From the NCBI GenBank assembly GCA_046080125.1, contig JBJTTJ010000163.1, positions 4,572 to 68,571 on the forward strand: a stretch of DNA of 64,000 bases. Reading direction: 5' to 3'. Positions 34,812 through 43,848 of this stretch are shown piece after piece; position 1 is the first letter of the stretch; each line of letters opens with the position of its first letter. Source of the DNA: Cuspidothrix sp046080125. Its GTDB lineage: Bacteria > Cyanobacteriota > Cyanobacteriia > Cyanobacteriales > Nostocaceae. The notes under the pieces were generated by a model. The model saw nothing but the letters and a program-made list of their open reading frames with translations, was not told the DNA's origin and searched no databases. Position numbers and translations under genes: made by a program.

Positions 34812-36200
34812 TTAGCGGTTAGATATCCGGTCAGCAAACTCGGAATTATAACCTTCTTCCCCATGTTCGTTGATATCTAGGCCTTGGTCTTCCGCTTGTT
34901 CTGGCACTCGTAAACCAAGTGTGGCGGCAATAATTTTCAGGATGATCCAAGTTCCAACTCCAGCAATGATATAGGCCAGGGCGATCGCTGCTAATTCCAC
35001 AAATAATTCACCGAAGTTACCGCGTAAAACACCATCTTTACCATCAGGATTAACTTCCGTTGTGGCAAATATCCCTGTTAAAATCGCGCCAACAGTGCCA
35101 CCAACGCCATGTACAGGATAGGTATCTAAGGCATCATCAACTTGTAACTTGTGCTTAAAACTGACGGCATAGAAGCAGACGACGGAGGTAATGAAACCAA
35201 TTAAAATTGCCGCTACGGGTGTAACAAATCCCGCGGCGGGGGTAATACCAACTAAACCGGCAACTGCGCCGGTGGCCGCCCCCACGGCGGTGGGTTTTCC
35301 TCTTAATGTAGCTTCTAAAATCAACCACATCAAAGCACCTGCGGCGGCAGATGTATTAGTAGAAACAAAGGCTACTGTGGCCACTGTGCCGGCGGATAGG
35401 GCACTACCAGCATTAAAGCCAAACCAACCAAACCAAAGTAAACCCGCACCTAACAAAATAAAGGGGACATTGTGGGGAGGACTAAGACGATCTGGATAGT
35501 TTTTTCTTGGACCGAGGACAATTGCTGCTACTAGTGCCGAAATACCGGAACTAATATGAATTACTGTTCCACCGGCAAAGTCTAGAGAACCTATGCCACC
35601 ATATAGACCTAAGAATCCTCCCTTTGCCCATACCATGTGCGCTAGAGGTGTGTAGATAAAGGTAGACCAAAGCAAGACAAAGAGGCAATATGCACGGAAA
35701 CTCATCCGTTCTGCGATCGCTCCTGAAATTAAGGCTGGACAGATAATCGCAAACATGGCCTGATAGATCATGTATGCTTGGTGGGGAATTGTCTTAGCAT
35801 AGGAAACAACTTCTACCGGGGACGAACCTTGGAGATAACCTGTTGTTTCTAAGCCGACACCGTTTAACCCTAACCACTGTAAACCACCAATGAAGGGTAA
35901 ACCAGGGGCAAAAGACAGGCTATAACCCCACAAAATCCAGCTTACTCCTACAATTCCCATCAACACAAAACTCATCATTAATGTGTTAAGAATGTTGTGC
36001 GATCGCACAAACCCACCATAAAAGAAGGCTAATCCTGGTGTCATTAATAAAACCAGGGCTGATGATATGAGTATAAAGGCTGTATCTCCCGTATCAGGGG
36101 CTGGTATCGCCCCTGAAGTTTCTGCCCAGGCATTTCCTGTTAATACTCCTCCCACCAAAAATAAGGTTAAACATCCAATAACAATCATTTTTTTGAACAT
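34812..36200 (-). CDS. amt: Ammonium transporter Amt
   Basis: 462 residues from ATG 36200, preceded by AGAGGAA at 10-base spacing. ATG 36239 has no ribosome site and would place the NtcA-type site almost on the start codon. An N-terminal signal-like stretch (ending GNAWAET) precedes eleven membrane helices. Seen are DTGDTAFILISSALVLLMTPGLAFFYGG, the FAGGTVIHISSGISALVAA signature, and the pore histidines in that block and in DTYPVHGVGGTVGAIL. It imports ammonium under nitrogen limitation. The upstream GTA-N8-TAC suggests NtcA activation. Confidence 0.95.
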   Translation of the reverse strand: MFKKMIVIGCLTLFLVGGVLTGNAWAETSGAIPAPDTGDTAFILISSALVLLMTPGLAFFYGGFVRSHNILNTLMMSFVLMGIVGVSWILWGYSLSFAPGLPFIGGLQWLGLNGVGLETTGYLQGSSPVEVVSYAKTIPHQAYMIYQAMFAIICPALISGAIAERMSFRAYCLFVLLWSTFIYTPLAHMVWAKGGFLGLYGGIGSLDFAGGTVIHISSGISALVAAIVLGPRKNYPDRLSPPHNVPFILLGAGLLWFGWFGFNAGSALSAGTVATVAFVSTNTSAAAGALMWLILEATLRGKPTAVGAATGAVAGLVGITPAAGFVTPVAAILIGFITSVVCFYAVSFKHKLQVDDALDTYPVHGVGGTVGAILTGIFATTEVNPDGKDGVLRGNFGELFVELAAIALAYIIAGVGTWIILKIIAATLGLRVPEQAEDQGLDINEHGEEGYNSEFADRISNR

Positions 36201-36251
36201 TTGTTGTTGTTCCTCTGTCACTTTGATGTTTGCTGTCATTCAATACAATCC

Positions 36252-36265
36252 GTATTATTTGCTAC
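36252..36265 (-). promoter_or_regulatory. NtcA-type binding site of amt
   Basis: GTATTATTTGCTAC, a perfect GTA-N8-TAC, 52 bases upstream of the chosen amt start (36200). NtcA is the global nitrogen regulator of cyanobacteria and activates amt genes. A -10 hexamer of the usual TAN3T form at the expected distance is not clear. Confidence 0.6.
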
Positions 36266-36463
36266 TTTTTTTTGTCTTAAAATTTACTCAACTTTTGATT
36301 CTCTAGTAAGCTTAACAAAAATATAGCAGATTTGGATATCTATAAAACTCTTGTGGCTTCAGGCACACTATGGCTAACGCCACGCTACGCGAACGATAAG
36401 CTCAGTACAAGTCCTACCTGTTAAGCTTGTATCTCAAAATATGCGTAGCCACCAAACCCTTAT

Positions 36464-36486
36464 AAGGACAATTCATGAATTGTTCC
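36464..36486. repeat. ATTCATGAAT palindromic repeat, copy 1
   Basis: Palindrome centred on ATTCATGAAT, AAGGACAATTCATGAATTGT and onwards. It is one of four copies (also 41446-41473, 41644-41666, 45496-45523). Confidence 0.7.
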
Positions 36487-36509
36487 TACCGTAATTTTCA
36501 CTCCTATGT

Positions 36510-37049
36510 CTAATAATATGCTCCTACTAAACTATAAGTCAGACTAACAAGGACTAATAAAGTGATGATGACGTAGATAAATTCTTTCTGTAAAAGGAAC
36601 GTTAGGAAAGAAATAATTACACGCAAAATTGGAATGGCAATTAACAGTAATAGACCTAGTTGAATAATTCCTCTGTAACTACCTGCCAAAACTGCATTGA
36701 ATATACCTATAGGAGACTGAAACTGAGGATCTGTACCTACAAATACTTGATATTCAGCCAGATCATAACTATGATTAATCAAGTATAATATACCTCCTAA
36801 TAATACAACAAAACTGGCAGTTAAAACTCCATATTGTAGGAGGTTACTTAATAAATATTCTAATTTTTTTTCTGTTACTGATTTTGTTAGTTTTTGATTA
36901 TTAATAATTTCTGCAAGAGGTATATTTATTTGTGTTTCATGTTCTAATTCTTGAGTATGGCAATCTTGTGGCTGTGATTCAAAAGCCAGATTTATTACTT
37001 CTGCTGTCGTTGAGGAAGTCCAGGGAAAACCAGAATTTAACTTATACAT
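36510..37049 (-). CDS. DUF1634 membrane protein
   Basis: 179 residues with three membrane helices: about 70-90 (LLQYGVLTASFVVLLGGILYLI), 128-148 and 155-175. The middle part fits DUF1634, a family usually encoded beside TSUP exporters. It begins 2 bases after the TSUP gene stop on the same strand, so the two are translationally coupled and probably form one transport unit. The N-terminal 60 residues are polar and acidic. Function is unknown beyond this link. Confidence 0.8.
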   Translation of the reverse strand: MYKLNSGFPWTSSTTAEVINLAFESQPQDCHTQELEHETQINIPLAEIINNQKLTKSVTEKKLEYLLSNLLQYGVLTASFVVLLGGILYLINHSYDLAEYQVFVGTDPQFQSPIGIFNAVLAGSYRGIIQLGLLLLIAIPILRVIISFLTFLLQKEFIYVIITLLVLVSLTYSLVGAYY

Positions 37050-37051
37050 AA

Positions 37052-37888
37052 TTACAGTACTCCTACGAGATTGTTGTAAACCATTTTTAATGCCATTATT
37101 ACCAGTACAAGACTAAAAATAATTCTCAAGATTTGGGTTTGTGCGCCGATCAGAATTTTCGCGCCTAAAAAAGCACCTGGTAAAACTCCCAACATGACTG
37201 GCATAGATAAACCGGGATCTATATATCCCTGTGTTAAGTAAACACCTGCGGAGGCTGCGGCTGTTACGCCAATCATAAAATTGCTGGTAGTAGTGGAAAC
37301 TTTAAAAGGCAGACCCATGGCTTGATCCATAGCTAACACTTTGAATGCTCCCGAACCAATTCCTAATAAACCGGAAATAATTCCAGCTATTAACATAATA
37401 CTAAACCCCCCAGGTAAGGCATGAACTTGATAAGATATGAGACCTTGAGCAGTAGGATAGGTCCCATTAAGCTGAAGACATTCTGCTAGGGGATCTGGGG
37501 CTGCAATTTCCCTGTGTTCTAGTTTGGGGCGTTGGGATAAGTATGCGGAATAAATCAATATAATTGCGAGAATTATGGATAATATTTTTACACTTATATG
37601 TGTAGCTACTAATGCACCGATTAAAGCTCCAATGGTGGTGGCTACTTCTAGAAACATTGCTAAACGCAAATTGACATAGCCTTTTTTGATGTAGGTAGAA
37701 GCTGAACCCAGGGATGTAGCTATAACGGAGACGAGGGATGCACCAACGGCATAACGAATATCAACACCAAAAACAGAAGTTAATAAGGGAACTATGACCA
37801 CTCCACCACCCAATCCTGTTAATGCTCCTACTAAACCAGCAATGAATGAGCCCAGCCAAACTAATAAAGAAAATTCTAGTATGCTCAA
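37052..37888 (-). CDS. TSUP-family (TauE/SafE) sulfite/organosulfonate exporter
   Basis: 278 residues, eight predicted helices in two repeats. The repeat signatures are VGALTGLGGGVVIVPLL near the N-terminus and SGLLGIGSGAFKVLAMD near residue 180. TSUP carriers export sulfite, sulfoacetate or similar anions. The start is TTG 37888, supported by GAGGA eight bases upstream; ATG starts would cut the first helix. It is coupled to DUF1634. A second, divergent TSUP gene lies 900 bases away. Confidence 0.88.
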   Translation of the reverse strand: MSILEFSLLVWLGSFIAGLVGALTGLGGGVVIVPLLTSVFGVDIRYAVGASLVSVIATSLGSASTYIKKGYVNLRLAMFLEVATTIGALIGALVATHISVKILSIILAIILIYSAYLSQRPKLEHREIAAPDPLAECLQLNGTYPTAQGLISYQVHALPGGFSIMLIAGIISGLLGIGSGAFKVLAMDQAMGLPFKVSTTTSNFMIGVTAAASAGVYLTQGYIDPGLSMPVMLGVLPGAFLGAKILIGAQTQILRIIFSLVLVIMALKMVYNNLVGVL

Positions 37889-38790
37889 TTTTTATTCCTC
37901 TGTAATTATGAATAGTTATTAGTAATTGGTGATTTGTAAAACTCTCACCGATCAACAATTATTTGTTACTCGAATGGGATCAGAGTTAAACTATTGCTAT
38001 CAAAAAAAGACCATAAAATCACCTAATCCTCTAAAAACAAAAGCCATGAAGCAATTGCTGTATCGGCTAAGGACGCGAGCGATCGCTTAGAAGGCGTAGT
38101 TCTGTTAATAAATTAAACGTTACATGATATCTTTGTATTATGCAAGCATTTTCTAATATTTCTTGGCAATTTATTGATCCTAAATAAACCCTCAAAATAT
38201 CATCGGAATTTGTGGAAATTAATTGGAAAATATGCTTAAAATATATTTATTATAGGACTTACTAATTGACAAAAAACATCATTCATGCAGTCTAGAGAAT
38301 AGTATTTCCTGCAAACTGCTGTATATAATGTTTTTATTTTTACCATTAATTAAATAAAAATTATCAGTTCTAGATCCATTCGATTAGAACTTATGTACTA
38401 AAAGAATGTTTTAAAACTCATTGCAAAATCATTTCCCGAAAACCCTTTTGCACAGGGAAATAGAACCTTTTTTGTAATTTTTGATTAATTAATATCAAAA
38501 CGACCCCAAATATTGATGGTTAAAAGGTTTTAGCGATATGAGCAAATCTGATGATCAGAAAAAATGAACTAAATTTATAGAAATTGACACTAGACATTTT
38601 ATAAGTTTGGGTATAAAATACAGTAAGTCAATCGAGTCTAAGGTGTTTGTGGCTATTGAAGGAATAACCGCCGGCATTCTCACTAAGCAGAAAGACTTTT
38701 TGTTGAGTAGTTATGACAGTCTGCTGATTAGATTTTTAGTCATACTCAACCCTTCTATATAATTGCTAAATCCCACCATCAACTACAAAT
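37889..38790. other. 902-base gene-free region between two TSUP genes
   Basis: AT-rich, with short repeat-like pieces (GACGCGAGCGATCGCTTAGAAGG near 38074-38096, longer than a HIP1 site). Stops are frequent in all frames. It must hold both promoters. I could not identify a remnant gene, tRNA or structured RNA. Confidence 0.5.
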
Positions 38791-39588
38791 ATGGACTACT
38801 TGTTACTACCAGTTTTTAGCTTTTTCATTGGCATTATTGTTGGTTTAACGGGAATAGGTGGCGCATCTCTGATTACGCCAATGTTAATTTTTATGTTTCA
38901 AGTTCCTCTCTCTATTGCTATCAGTTCTGATGTTGTAGCTGCCACATTAATGAAAGTCGTGGGAGGAATCAAACACTGGCAACAAAAAACCCTGGATATA
39001 GAAATAGTTAAATGGTTGGTAATGGGTAGTGTTTCTGGTTCATTACTCGGTGTAGAAGTTTTGCGCCAAATCAGAAATAGTGGACAACAAAACATAGACA
39101 ATCTTTTACTAAAGTTATTGGGAGTAATGATTTTGATCGTCACATTGACAGCATTAATACAAATGTTGTTGATGATATTCTTTCCTAAAATTAATTTACC
39201 TGAATTGCCAAAATTAAATGTCAAAACTAATCGAGGCCGGTTTTTAACTCTGTTGATTGGCGCGGTTTTAGGTTTCTCTGTAGGGATGACAAGTGTTTCA
39301 TCTGGTTCTATGTTTGCCTTGGTTTTAATTGCCTTTTTCCGTTTAGATGCCCGTAAATTTGTAGGTACAGATATTACTCAAGCAGCAATTTTATTAATTT
39401 TTACGTCCCTAGGACATCTGACATTAGGAACTGTAGATTGGAGTTTAGTATTACCAATTTGGATTGGTTCAGTACCAGGAGTTCTTATTGGTGCTAAATT
39501 TTGCGAAATCACACCACAACGTCCACTAAGATTTATTATCTATAGCACCCTAATGATGGTGAGTTGGAAATTAGTTGTACAGGCATAA
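38791..39588 (+). CDS. TSUP-family (TauE/SafE) membrane transporter
   Basis: 265 residues with about eight helices and the two-repeat architecture: GIIVGLTGIGGASLITPML at 15-33 and GFSVGMTSVSSGSMFALVL near 170. It is only distantly similar to the TSUP protein at 37052, so not a recent duplicate. It probably exports a sulfur-containing or other organic anion. It converges with the CadD-like gene, with 25 bases between the stops. Confidence 0.87.
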   Translation: MDYLLLPVFSFFIGIIVGLTGIGGASLITPMLIFMFQVPLSIAISSDVVAATLMKVVGGIKHWQQKTLDIEIVKWLVMGSVSGSLLGVEVLRQIRNSGQQNIDNLLLKLLGVMILIVTLTALIQMLLMIFFPKINLPELPKLNVKTNRGRFLTLLIGAVLGFSVGMTSVSSGSMFALVLIAFFRLDARKFVGTDITQAAILLIFTSLGHLTLGTVDWSLVLPIWIGSVPGVLIGAKFCEITPQRPLRFIIYSTLMMVSWKLVVQA

Positions 39589-39613
39589 TCAAGCAATTTA
39601 TAATGTAGGTTGT

Positions 39614-40279
39614 TCAATATCTCAATAAAGACTCAATAATGTTAAAAGTACCACGTTCATACATGATAAATAGCCCTAAACTGATTAACACAAATGGGAT
39701 ACAAGTTTTACCATAATGACTTAAAATATAACCAATTGTAGCTTGAAGACTTAATAAATTAGCAATACCACACCAAACACCTACCATGGACAAAAACACA
39801 GCTAAAATAATTAGTAAATTGGCAAAATTTTGCCCAGCAAATAGGGGAACATAAATACTGATATTATCACCACCATTAGCAACTGTCACCGCCACAACTT
39901 TATAAGTGTTTGGATGAAGTACCTCTGATAAAAAAGAGAATATCTGATTGGGATGTGATGACTCTAATACATGAGTATTAACAGTTTGAATTTCTGTATT
40001 GTCATCTTGTGGTTTTAGTAATTGTTTGCATCCAATACCTATTGGTAACAATCCTAATAATCCAATTAATTCTCTTTTAATGACTAAACCTCCAAAGAAC
40101 CCTGGTAAGCTAAGGATAATAATGGCAACAAAACCAAGATATTGGCCGATAATAATATGTCTAGGACGGAAATTGCTATTTATTTGTGAGAATAAAAGCA
40201 ATAAAATCATAATATCATCAATATTGGTGAATACAAAAGCAATGATCCCTTGAGGAAAAGCAGTAATAAGACTACTCAC
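39614..40279 (-). CDS. CadD-like cadmium/cation resistance transporter
   Basis: 221 residues from GTG 40279, six hydrophobic helices. CadD signatures are TNIDDIMILLLLFSQ near residue 17, HIIIGQYLGF, LLGLLPIGIGCKQL and VTVANGGDNISIYVPLF. Members confer cadmium resistance in Gram-positive bacteria, probably by export. In cyanobacteria the substrate is untested. A perfect palindrome (40361-40378) lies about 80 bases upstream, between this gene and the Rrf2 regulator on the same strand. Confidence 0.85.
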   Translation of the reverse strand: MSSLITAFPQGIIAFVFTNIDDIMILLLLFSQINSNFRPRHIIIGQYLGFVAIIILSLPGFFGGLVIKRELIGLLGLLPIGIGCKQLLKPQDDNTEIQTVNTHVLESSHPNQIFSFLSEVLHPNTYKVVAVTVANGGDNISIYVPLFAGQNFANLLIILAVFLSMVGVWCGIANLLSLQATIGYILSHYGKTCIPFVLISLGLFIMYERGTFNIIESLLRY

Positions 40280-40360
40280 GGTAAAATTTGATTATATACA
40301 ATTCATTAACATACCAAAGTTTGATTCTCCTATCAAAACTAAAAATTAGTATTTGTAGAG

Positions 40361-40378
40361 TGCGTTACGTAACGCACC
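40361..40378. promoter_or_regulatory. Perfect 18-base palindrome upstream of cadD-like gene
   Basis: GTGCGTTACGTAACGCAC, located after the Rrf2 gene and before the CadD-like gene. It could be an operator or the hairpin of a terminator. TGCGTTACG/TAACGCA pieces also occur as dispersed repeats in cyanobacteria, so its role is open. Confidence 0.4.
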
Positions 40379-40400
40379 ATAAACTTGATTAATGAGGCTG

Positions 40401-40883
40401 TTAAATGTAGTACATGGGGTTTCTATGGGTGCGAGCTTCTGTTTCCTGATACAAGTCTTGAAGTGTATAGCCACCTAGCACTTCAATAGCAGCGATATTC
40501 GCTTTTTGCCAAGTTTCCAAAACTAGGGTTTTTTCTATGGTTGGAGTCTCCGAGTGTTCTTTCTCTTTTCTTTCTCCTTCTATCAAGGTGGCAATTTCTA
40601 GCACGGTAATTTGCCAAGGTTCACGCAGCAACAAAAAACCGCCTTTTGAACCACGTTGACTTTGCACCACTCCCGCACGTCGCAGTTGGGTAAGAATCTG
40701 TTCTAGATAGCGCTCCGGGATAGGTTGTTTAGCTGCAATCTCGTTTATTGTCAAAGGAACTTTTGTATCGTGATATCTAGCTAGTTCTAATAGTGCTAGG
40801 AGTGCATATTCTGCTTTAGCAGACAAGTCCAAAAGAACGTAGTTTTGCTTATTCAAATCTGAATTCAAAATACTGCTGTACAT
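40401..40883 (-). CDS. Rrf2-family transcription regulator without Fe-S cysteines
   Basis: 160 residues. The winged helix of Rrf2 is clear from about residue 20: LSAKAEYALLALLELARYH, then INEIAAKQPIPERYLEQIL and the wing RGSKGGFLLL. IscR and NsrR use three cysteines after this point; this protein has none, so it resembles the cysteine-metabolism regulator CymR group rather than Fe-S sensors. It lies upstream of the CadD-like gene on the same strand and near TSUP exporters, suggesting control of sulfur or metal export. Confidence 0.85.
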   Translation of the reverse strand: MYSSILNSDLNKQNYVLLDLSAKAEYALLALLELARYHDTKVPLTINEIAAKQPIPERYLEQILTQLRRAGVVQSQRGSKGGFLLLREPWQITVLEIATLIEGERKEKEHSETPTIEKTLVLETWQKANIAAIEVLGGYTLQDLYQETEARTHRNPMYYI

Positions 40884-41101
40884 TGATTTACTTATCGGTG
40901 TTTAACCAGAATTATTTGTAATTTAAGCGTCAAGTGTGCTTTTGCTGCACTGACATTAAAATAAAAATATCATAAATCTATCGGATTAGTGTAGATTTGA
41001 TATAAATTCCTCAACAATGCTTAATCTTTGATGACAATTTCAACTATTCTTGCGGGGAATTATGTTTTTTTATACAGAAACACAGGGAACAGTGGGAAAA
41101 T

Positions 41102-41380
41102 TTATTCTTGTGAAGACTTTTCCTCGTCAGATATAGGTAAAGAAACAGAATTTGATGGTGCTGATGATTCCAACTTAGGTAGTGGCTCGGATAGTTCTAC
41201 TAAGTTAATTCCAGACACATTTTTTAGGTAAGATCCAAAAATTTTATCATGATTAGAGACAACGGCTAAAAATGCTCCTCCTAATACATATATAGGTAAT
41301 GGCACGGGAAATGATCGTAGCCATTTAAACAACTCTGTACCCGCAAAAAGGACAAAAAAACAGACTAACCAGACTTTCAT
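41102..41380 (-). CDS. Small membrane protein, hypothetical
   Basis: 92 residues from ATG 41380 (GTG 41392 is an alternative). Two hydrophobic helices (VWLVCFFVLFAGTELFKWL and PIYVLGGAFLAVVS) are followed by an acidic, Ser/Pro-rich tail. It is reminiscent of small conserved cyanobacterial proteins, but I cannot name the family. It stands alone. Confidence 0.6.
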   Translation of the reverse strand: MKVWLVCFFVLFAGTELFKWLRSFPVPLPIYVLGGAFLAVVSNHDKIFGSYLKNVSGINLVELSEPLPKLESSAPSNSVSLPISDEEKSSQE

Positions 41381-41445
41381 GGTTTCATCCACCCCAAATT
41401 TAGGATATTTTCACTTCTTAATATATCTATTCTGACGAAAAAGAT

Positions 41446-41473
41446 GTAGGGACAATTCATGAATTGTCGCCAC
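41446..41473. repeat. ATTCATGAAT palindromic repeat, copy 2
   Basis: GTAGGGACAATTCATGAATT followed by GTCGCCAC; imperfect at the outer edge. Confidence 0.7.
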
Positions 41474-41643
41474 CAAGGGTTTAGTGGTTATGCATATTTC
41501 ATTACCACCAGATATCTATTAGCTATGTTGGGGGGAGAAGCGATAAGGAAATCTCATAATTAATTAGTCAAACTTGGTACAATCTTGGTTTAGTATCAGA
41601 TAGCTAGTTGTATCAGGACTTACGCAAAACCGAACGAACGCAA

Positions 41644-41666
41644 GGGGTAATTCATGAATTACTCCC
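41644..41666. repeat. ATTCATGAAT palindromic repeat, copy 3
   Basis: GGGGTAATTCATGAATTACT, followed by CCC. Very close to copy 4. Confidence 0.7.
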
Positions 41667-41792
41667 GGAACGGAATCATAATTTTTAGCTGCATCTCCCG
41701 TAACTCCTATGTATATTTCTACTCTATAAAAGTTTTTTGATCAATTAGCAGACAGATATAAGTTAAACCAACATATCACCATCATTAATAGT

Positions 41793-42575
41793 ATGCGTGG
41801 AAAAACAACTATCGAGTTAAAGCGCGAAATTTCACAATTATTGCGTGATTACGAGCAATCTCGGTCTGAAAAGATTCGTAATCAACTTGTACAACTCAAT
41901 TTTGGACTGGTGAGAAAGGAAGCTCACTATTGGATTCATCAATGCCATGAGAACTATGAGGATCTACTTCAGATAGGTTGTATAGGTTTAATTAGAGCAA
42001 TTGAGAAATTTGAACTTGCCAAGGGAAATGCCTTTAGTTCCTATGCGATGCCATATATTCGTGGTGAGATTCAACACTATTTGCGAGATAAAGGCGTAAC
42101 TGTGAAAATACCTAGACGTTGGTTAGCTCTACAACAACAAGCTGTTAGCATTTCCCGTTCTCTACAGGAGAAGTATAATCGTCAAGTCACAGATAGGGAA
42201 TTAGCTGCTGCATTGGAAATTTCTGTGAGTGAATGGCAAGAAATTAAACTAGCATGGGTAAACCGCACCCCCTTGAGCCTGGATAGACCTATCCAAGGGC
42301 AGGAAGAAGGTACTGCTTGTTTAGGTGAATTAATCCCAGACCAAAAGTATCGTAGTTTTCAACTAGCGCAAGAAGATCAGATTCGTTTGCATCAGGCTTT
42401 GGTTCAACTAGAACAAAAAACTCGTGAAGTTCTAGAGTGCATATTTTTGCAAGATCTCACCCAAAAGCAAGTTGCAGAATATTTAGGAATTAGTGTGGTG
42501 ACAGTTTCTAGACGAGTTAAAAAGGGACTTAGCTTGTTAAAAAATATCCTGGGTACATCCATAGATATTGATTAG
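41793..42575 (+). CDS. sigF: Group 3 sigma factor SigF
   Basis: 260 residues. Sigma region 2 is HENYEDLLQIGCIGLIRAIEKFELAKGNAFSSYA split by its core-binding helix. Region 3 is VKIPRRWLALQQQAV, and region 4 ends in TQKQVAEYLGISVVTVSRRVK. Sequence and length match cyanobacterial SigF, an alternative sigma factor governing pili/motility and stress genes. No anti-sigma gene is adjacent. A 36-base tandem duplication and a PhnD-type gene follow. Confidence 0.9.
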   Translation: MRGKTTIELKREISQLLRDYEQSRSEKIRNQLVQLNFGLVRKEAHYWIHQCHENYEDLLQIGCIGLIRAIEKFELAKGNAFSSYAMPYIRGEIQHYLRDKGVTVKIPRRWLALQQQAVSISRSLQEKYNRQVTDRELAAALEISVSEWQEIKLAWVNRTPLSLDRPIQGQEEGTACLGELIPDQKYRSFQLAQEDQIRLHQALVQLEQKTREVLECIFLQDLTQKQVAEYLGISVVTVSRRVKKGLSLLKNILGTSIDID

Positions 42576-42581
42576 TTTAGA

Positions 42582-42653
42582 GGGAATGGGCAAGCTTCTC
42601 GACTACGCTCGATGACCGGGAATAGGGAAGCTTCTCGACTACGCTCGATGACC
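42582..42653. repeat. Tandem duplication of a 36-base unit
   Basis: Two copies, 42582-42617 and 42618-42653, sharing AAGCTTCTCGACTACGCTCG and ATGACC, without spacer. They lie just after the sigF stop. Confidence 0.85.
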
Positions 42654-42767
42654 GGCAAGGGGCAACGGGTATTGACTTTTATTCCTAAAAGCCCTAGAGT
42701 TTTTTCTAGAACTAATTGCAAGTTATTTGCAAAAATATTGATAATAATTCTTGATGGAGTGATGGGA

Positions 42768-43730
42768 ATGGGTCAACAAGGTTTACGGAATCTGAGTCTG
42801 GGGCTATTGGCCGGAATGGCTTTGAGTGGTTTGGGGTTGATGCAGATAGCAGTTGCTAACTCTCTGGAAAATCAACCAGCGCAGCGCTTAGTTGCTCAAA
42901 ATATGAAAACTTTAACTATTGTCTTTCCTAGTCGTTCTGATTCTACAGATTTACAAAATAAAGCTAATAATGTAGCTGCATTTCTATCGAAGGAATTAGG
43001 AATACCTGTGAAAGCGCAAGTTGGGGATGATACAGCCGCAGTAGAAGCTTTAAGAGCAAACCGGGCTGATGTAGCATTTTTAAGCAGTCGTCCGGCACTA
43101 AAGGCAGAACAACTGGCAAATTCTCGTGTATATTTGGCGGAAGTTCGTAAAAATTACTCCGGCAGGTATACTTATAATTCTGTTTTTGTAGTTCCCAGTA
43201 ATAGCCAATTAAAAAGAAAAAATTCTGCACAAGCAACCTTAGAACAACTCAGAGGAAAAACAATTGCTTTCACTTCTCCCACATCTGGTTCCGGATTTAT
43301 TTTTCCTGTGGGTGAGTTGGTAAAACAGGGTTTTGTGCCTAATCGTGATCGCTTAGATAGTTTTTTTGGTAAAGTCAGCTATGGTGGTAATTACAGCAAA
43401 GCTTTAGACGCTGTGATTAGGGGTCAAGCAGATGTAGCTGTAGTATCAGAATATGCTCTTTTTCCTCCTTATTTGGCGGCAGAAAATAGAGATAAAGTTA
43501 GAGTTTTACATAAGATTGCTGGTGTTCCTGCCCATGGTATTGCTATTGATGATGATGTTCCAGTTTTAATGAGAGAAAAGATAATTAATGCTCTATTAAA
43601 ACTGAATAAATCAGAAAATAATCAATTACTTACCAATTTATACAATTCTACAGAGTTGGTGAGAGTAGATCATAGTCGTCATCTTCAACCAGTACGAGAA
43701 GCATTGAAAAATGCGGGGATAGAACCATAA
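42768..43730 (+). CDS. phnD: PhnD-type phosphate/phosphonate-binding protein
   Basis: 320 residues from ATG 42768, eight bases after GGAG. The upstream frame to 42612 runs through the tandem repeat and is rejected. The signal sequence LSLGLLAGMALSGLGLM and a periplasmic type II binding fold are visible. Key segments are TIVFPSRSDSTD, FLSKELGIPVKAQVGDD, ALRANRADVAFLSSRP and GKTIAFTSPTSGSGFIFP, whose Thr/Ser run binds the phosphonate group in PhnD/PtxB proteins. It is the first of a phnD-C-E transport unit; no degrading genes accompany it. Confidence 0.88.
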   Translation: MGQQGLRNLSLGLLAGMALSGLGLMQIAVANSLENQPAQRLVAQNMKTLTIVFPSRSDSTDLQNKANNVAAFLSKELGIPVKAQVGDDTAAVEALRANRADVAFLSSRPALKAEQLANSRVYLAEVRKNYSGRYTYNSVFVVPSNSQLKRKNSAQATLEQLRGKTIAFTSPTSGSGFIFPVGELVKQGFVPNRDRLDSFFGKVSYGGNYSKALDAVIRGQADVAVVSEYALFPPYLAAENRDKVRVLHKIAGVPAHGIAIDDDVPVLMREKIINALLKLNKSENNQLLTNLYNSTELVRVDHSRHLQPVREALKNAGIEP

Positions 43731-43848
43731 ATAGTGGAGAAGATTTAGATATCTGACTTGTTATATTAATTCATTATTTGTTGATGGGATAAAAACAAGT
43801 CGGGAATCTGTTGATAATTTTTGAGGATGTTTTATAATTGGGGGAGAT

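Larger units (their letters stand above)
36201..36509. other. Regulatory and repeat region upstream of amt
   Basis: 309 bases. It contains the NtcA-type site, a HIP-like repeat segment CACGCTACGCGAACG near 36380, and a GGACAATTCATGAATTGTTC palindrome (36464-36486). No coding frame. I looked for the glnA-type glutamine riboswitch core and did not find it. Confidence 0.55.
41393..41792. other. Repeat-bearing region upstream of sigF
   Basis: 400 bases with two ATTCATGAAT palindromes (41446-41473 and 41644-41666). The second follows GACTTACGCAAAACCGAACG, a sequence type often repeated in Nostocales. It presumably includes the sigF promoter. No gene found. Confidence 0.55.

Noticed and set aside
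36201..36239. Longer amt start at ATG 36239 (MTANIKVTEEQQQ)
   Set aside because: No ribosome site and conflict with the NtcA-type site spacing; ATG 36200 has AGAGGAA and starts at the signal peptide.
36201..36509. Glutamine (glnA-type) riboswitch upstream of amt
   Set aside because: The conserved core of that motif could not be found in the leader.
42582..42653. Possible CRISPR array from a 36-base direct repeat
   Set aside because: The two units abut with no spacer and no third copy, and no cas genes are present.
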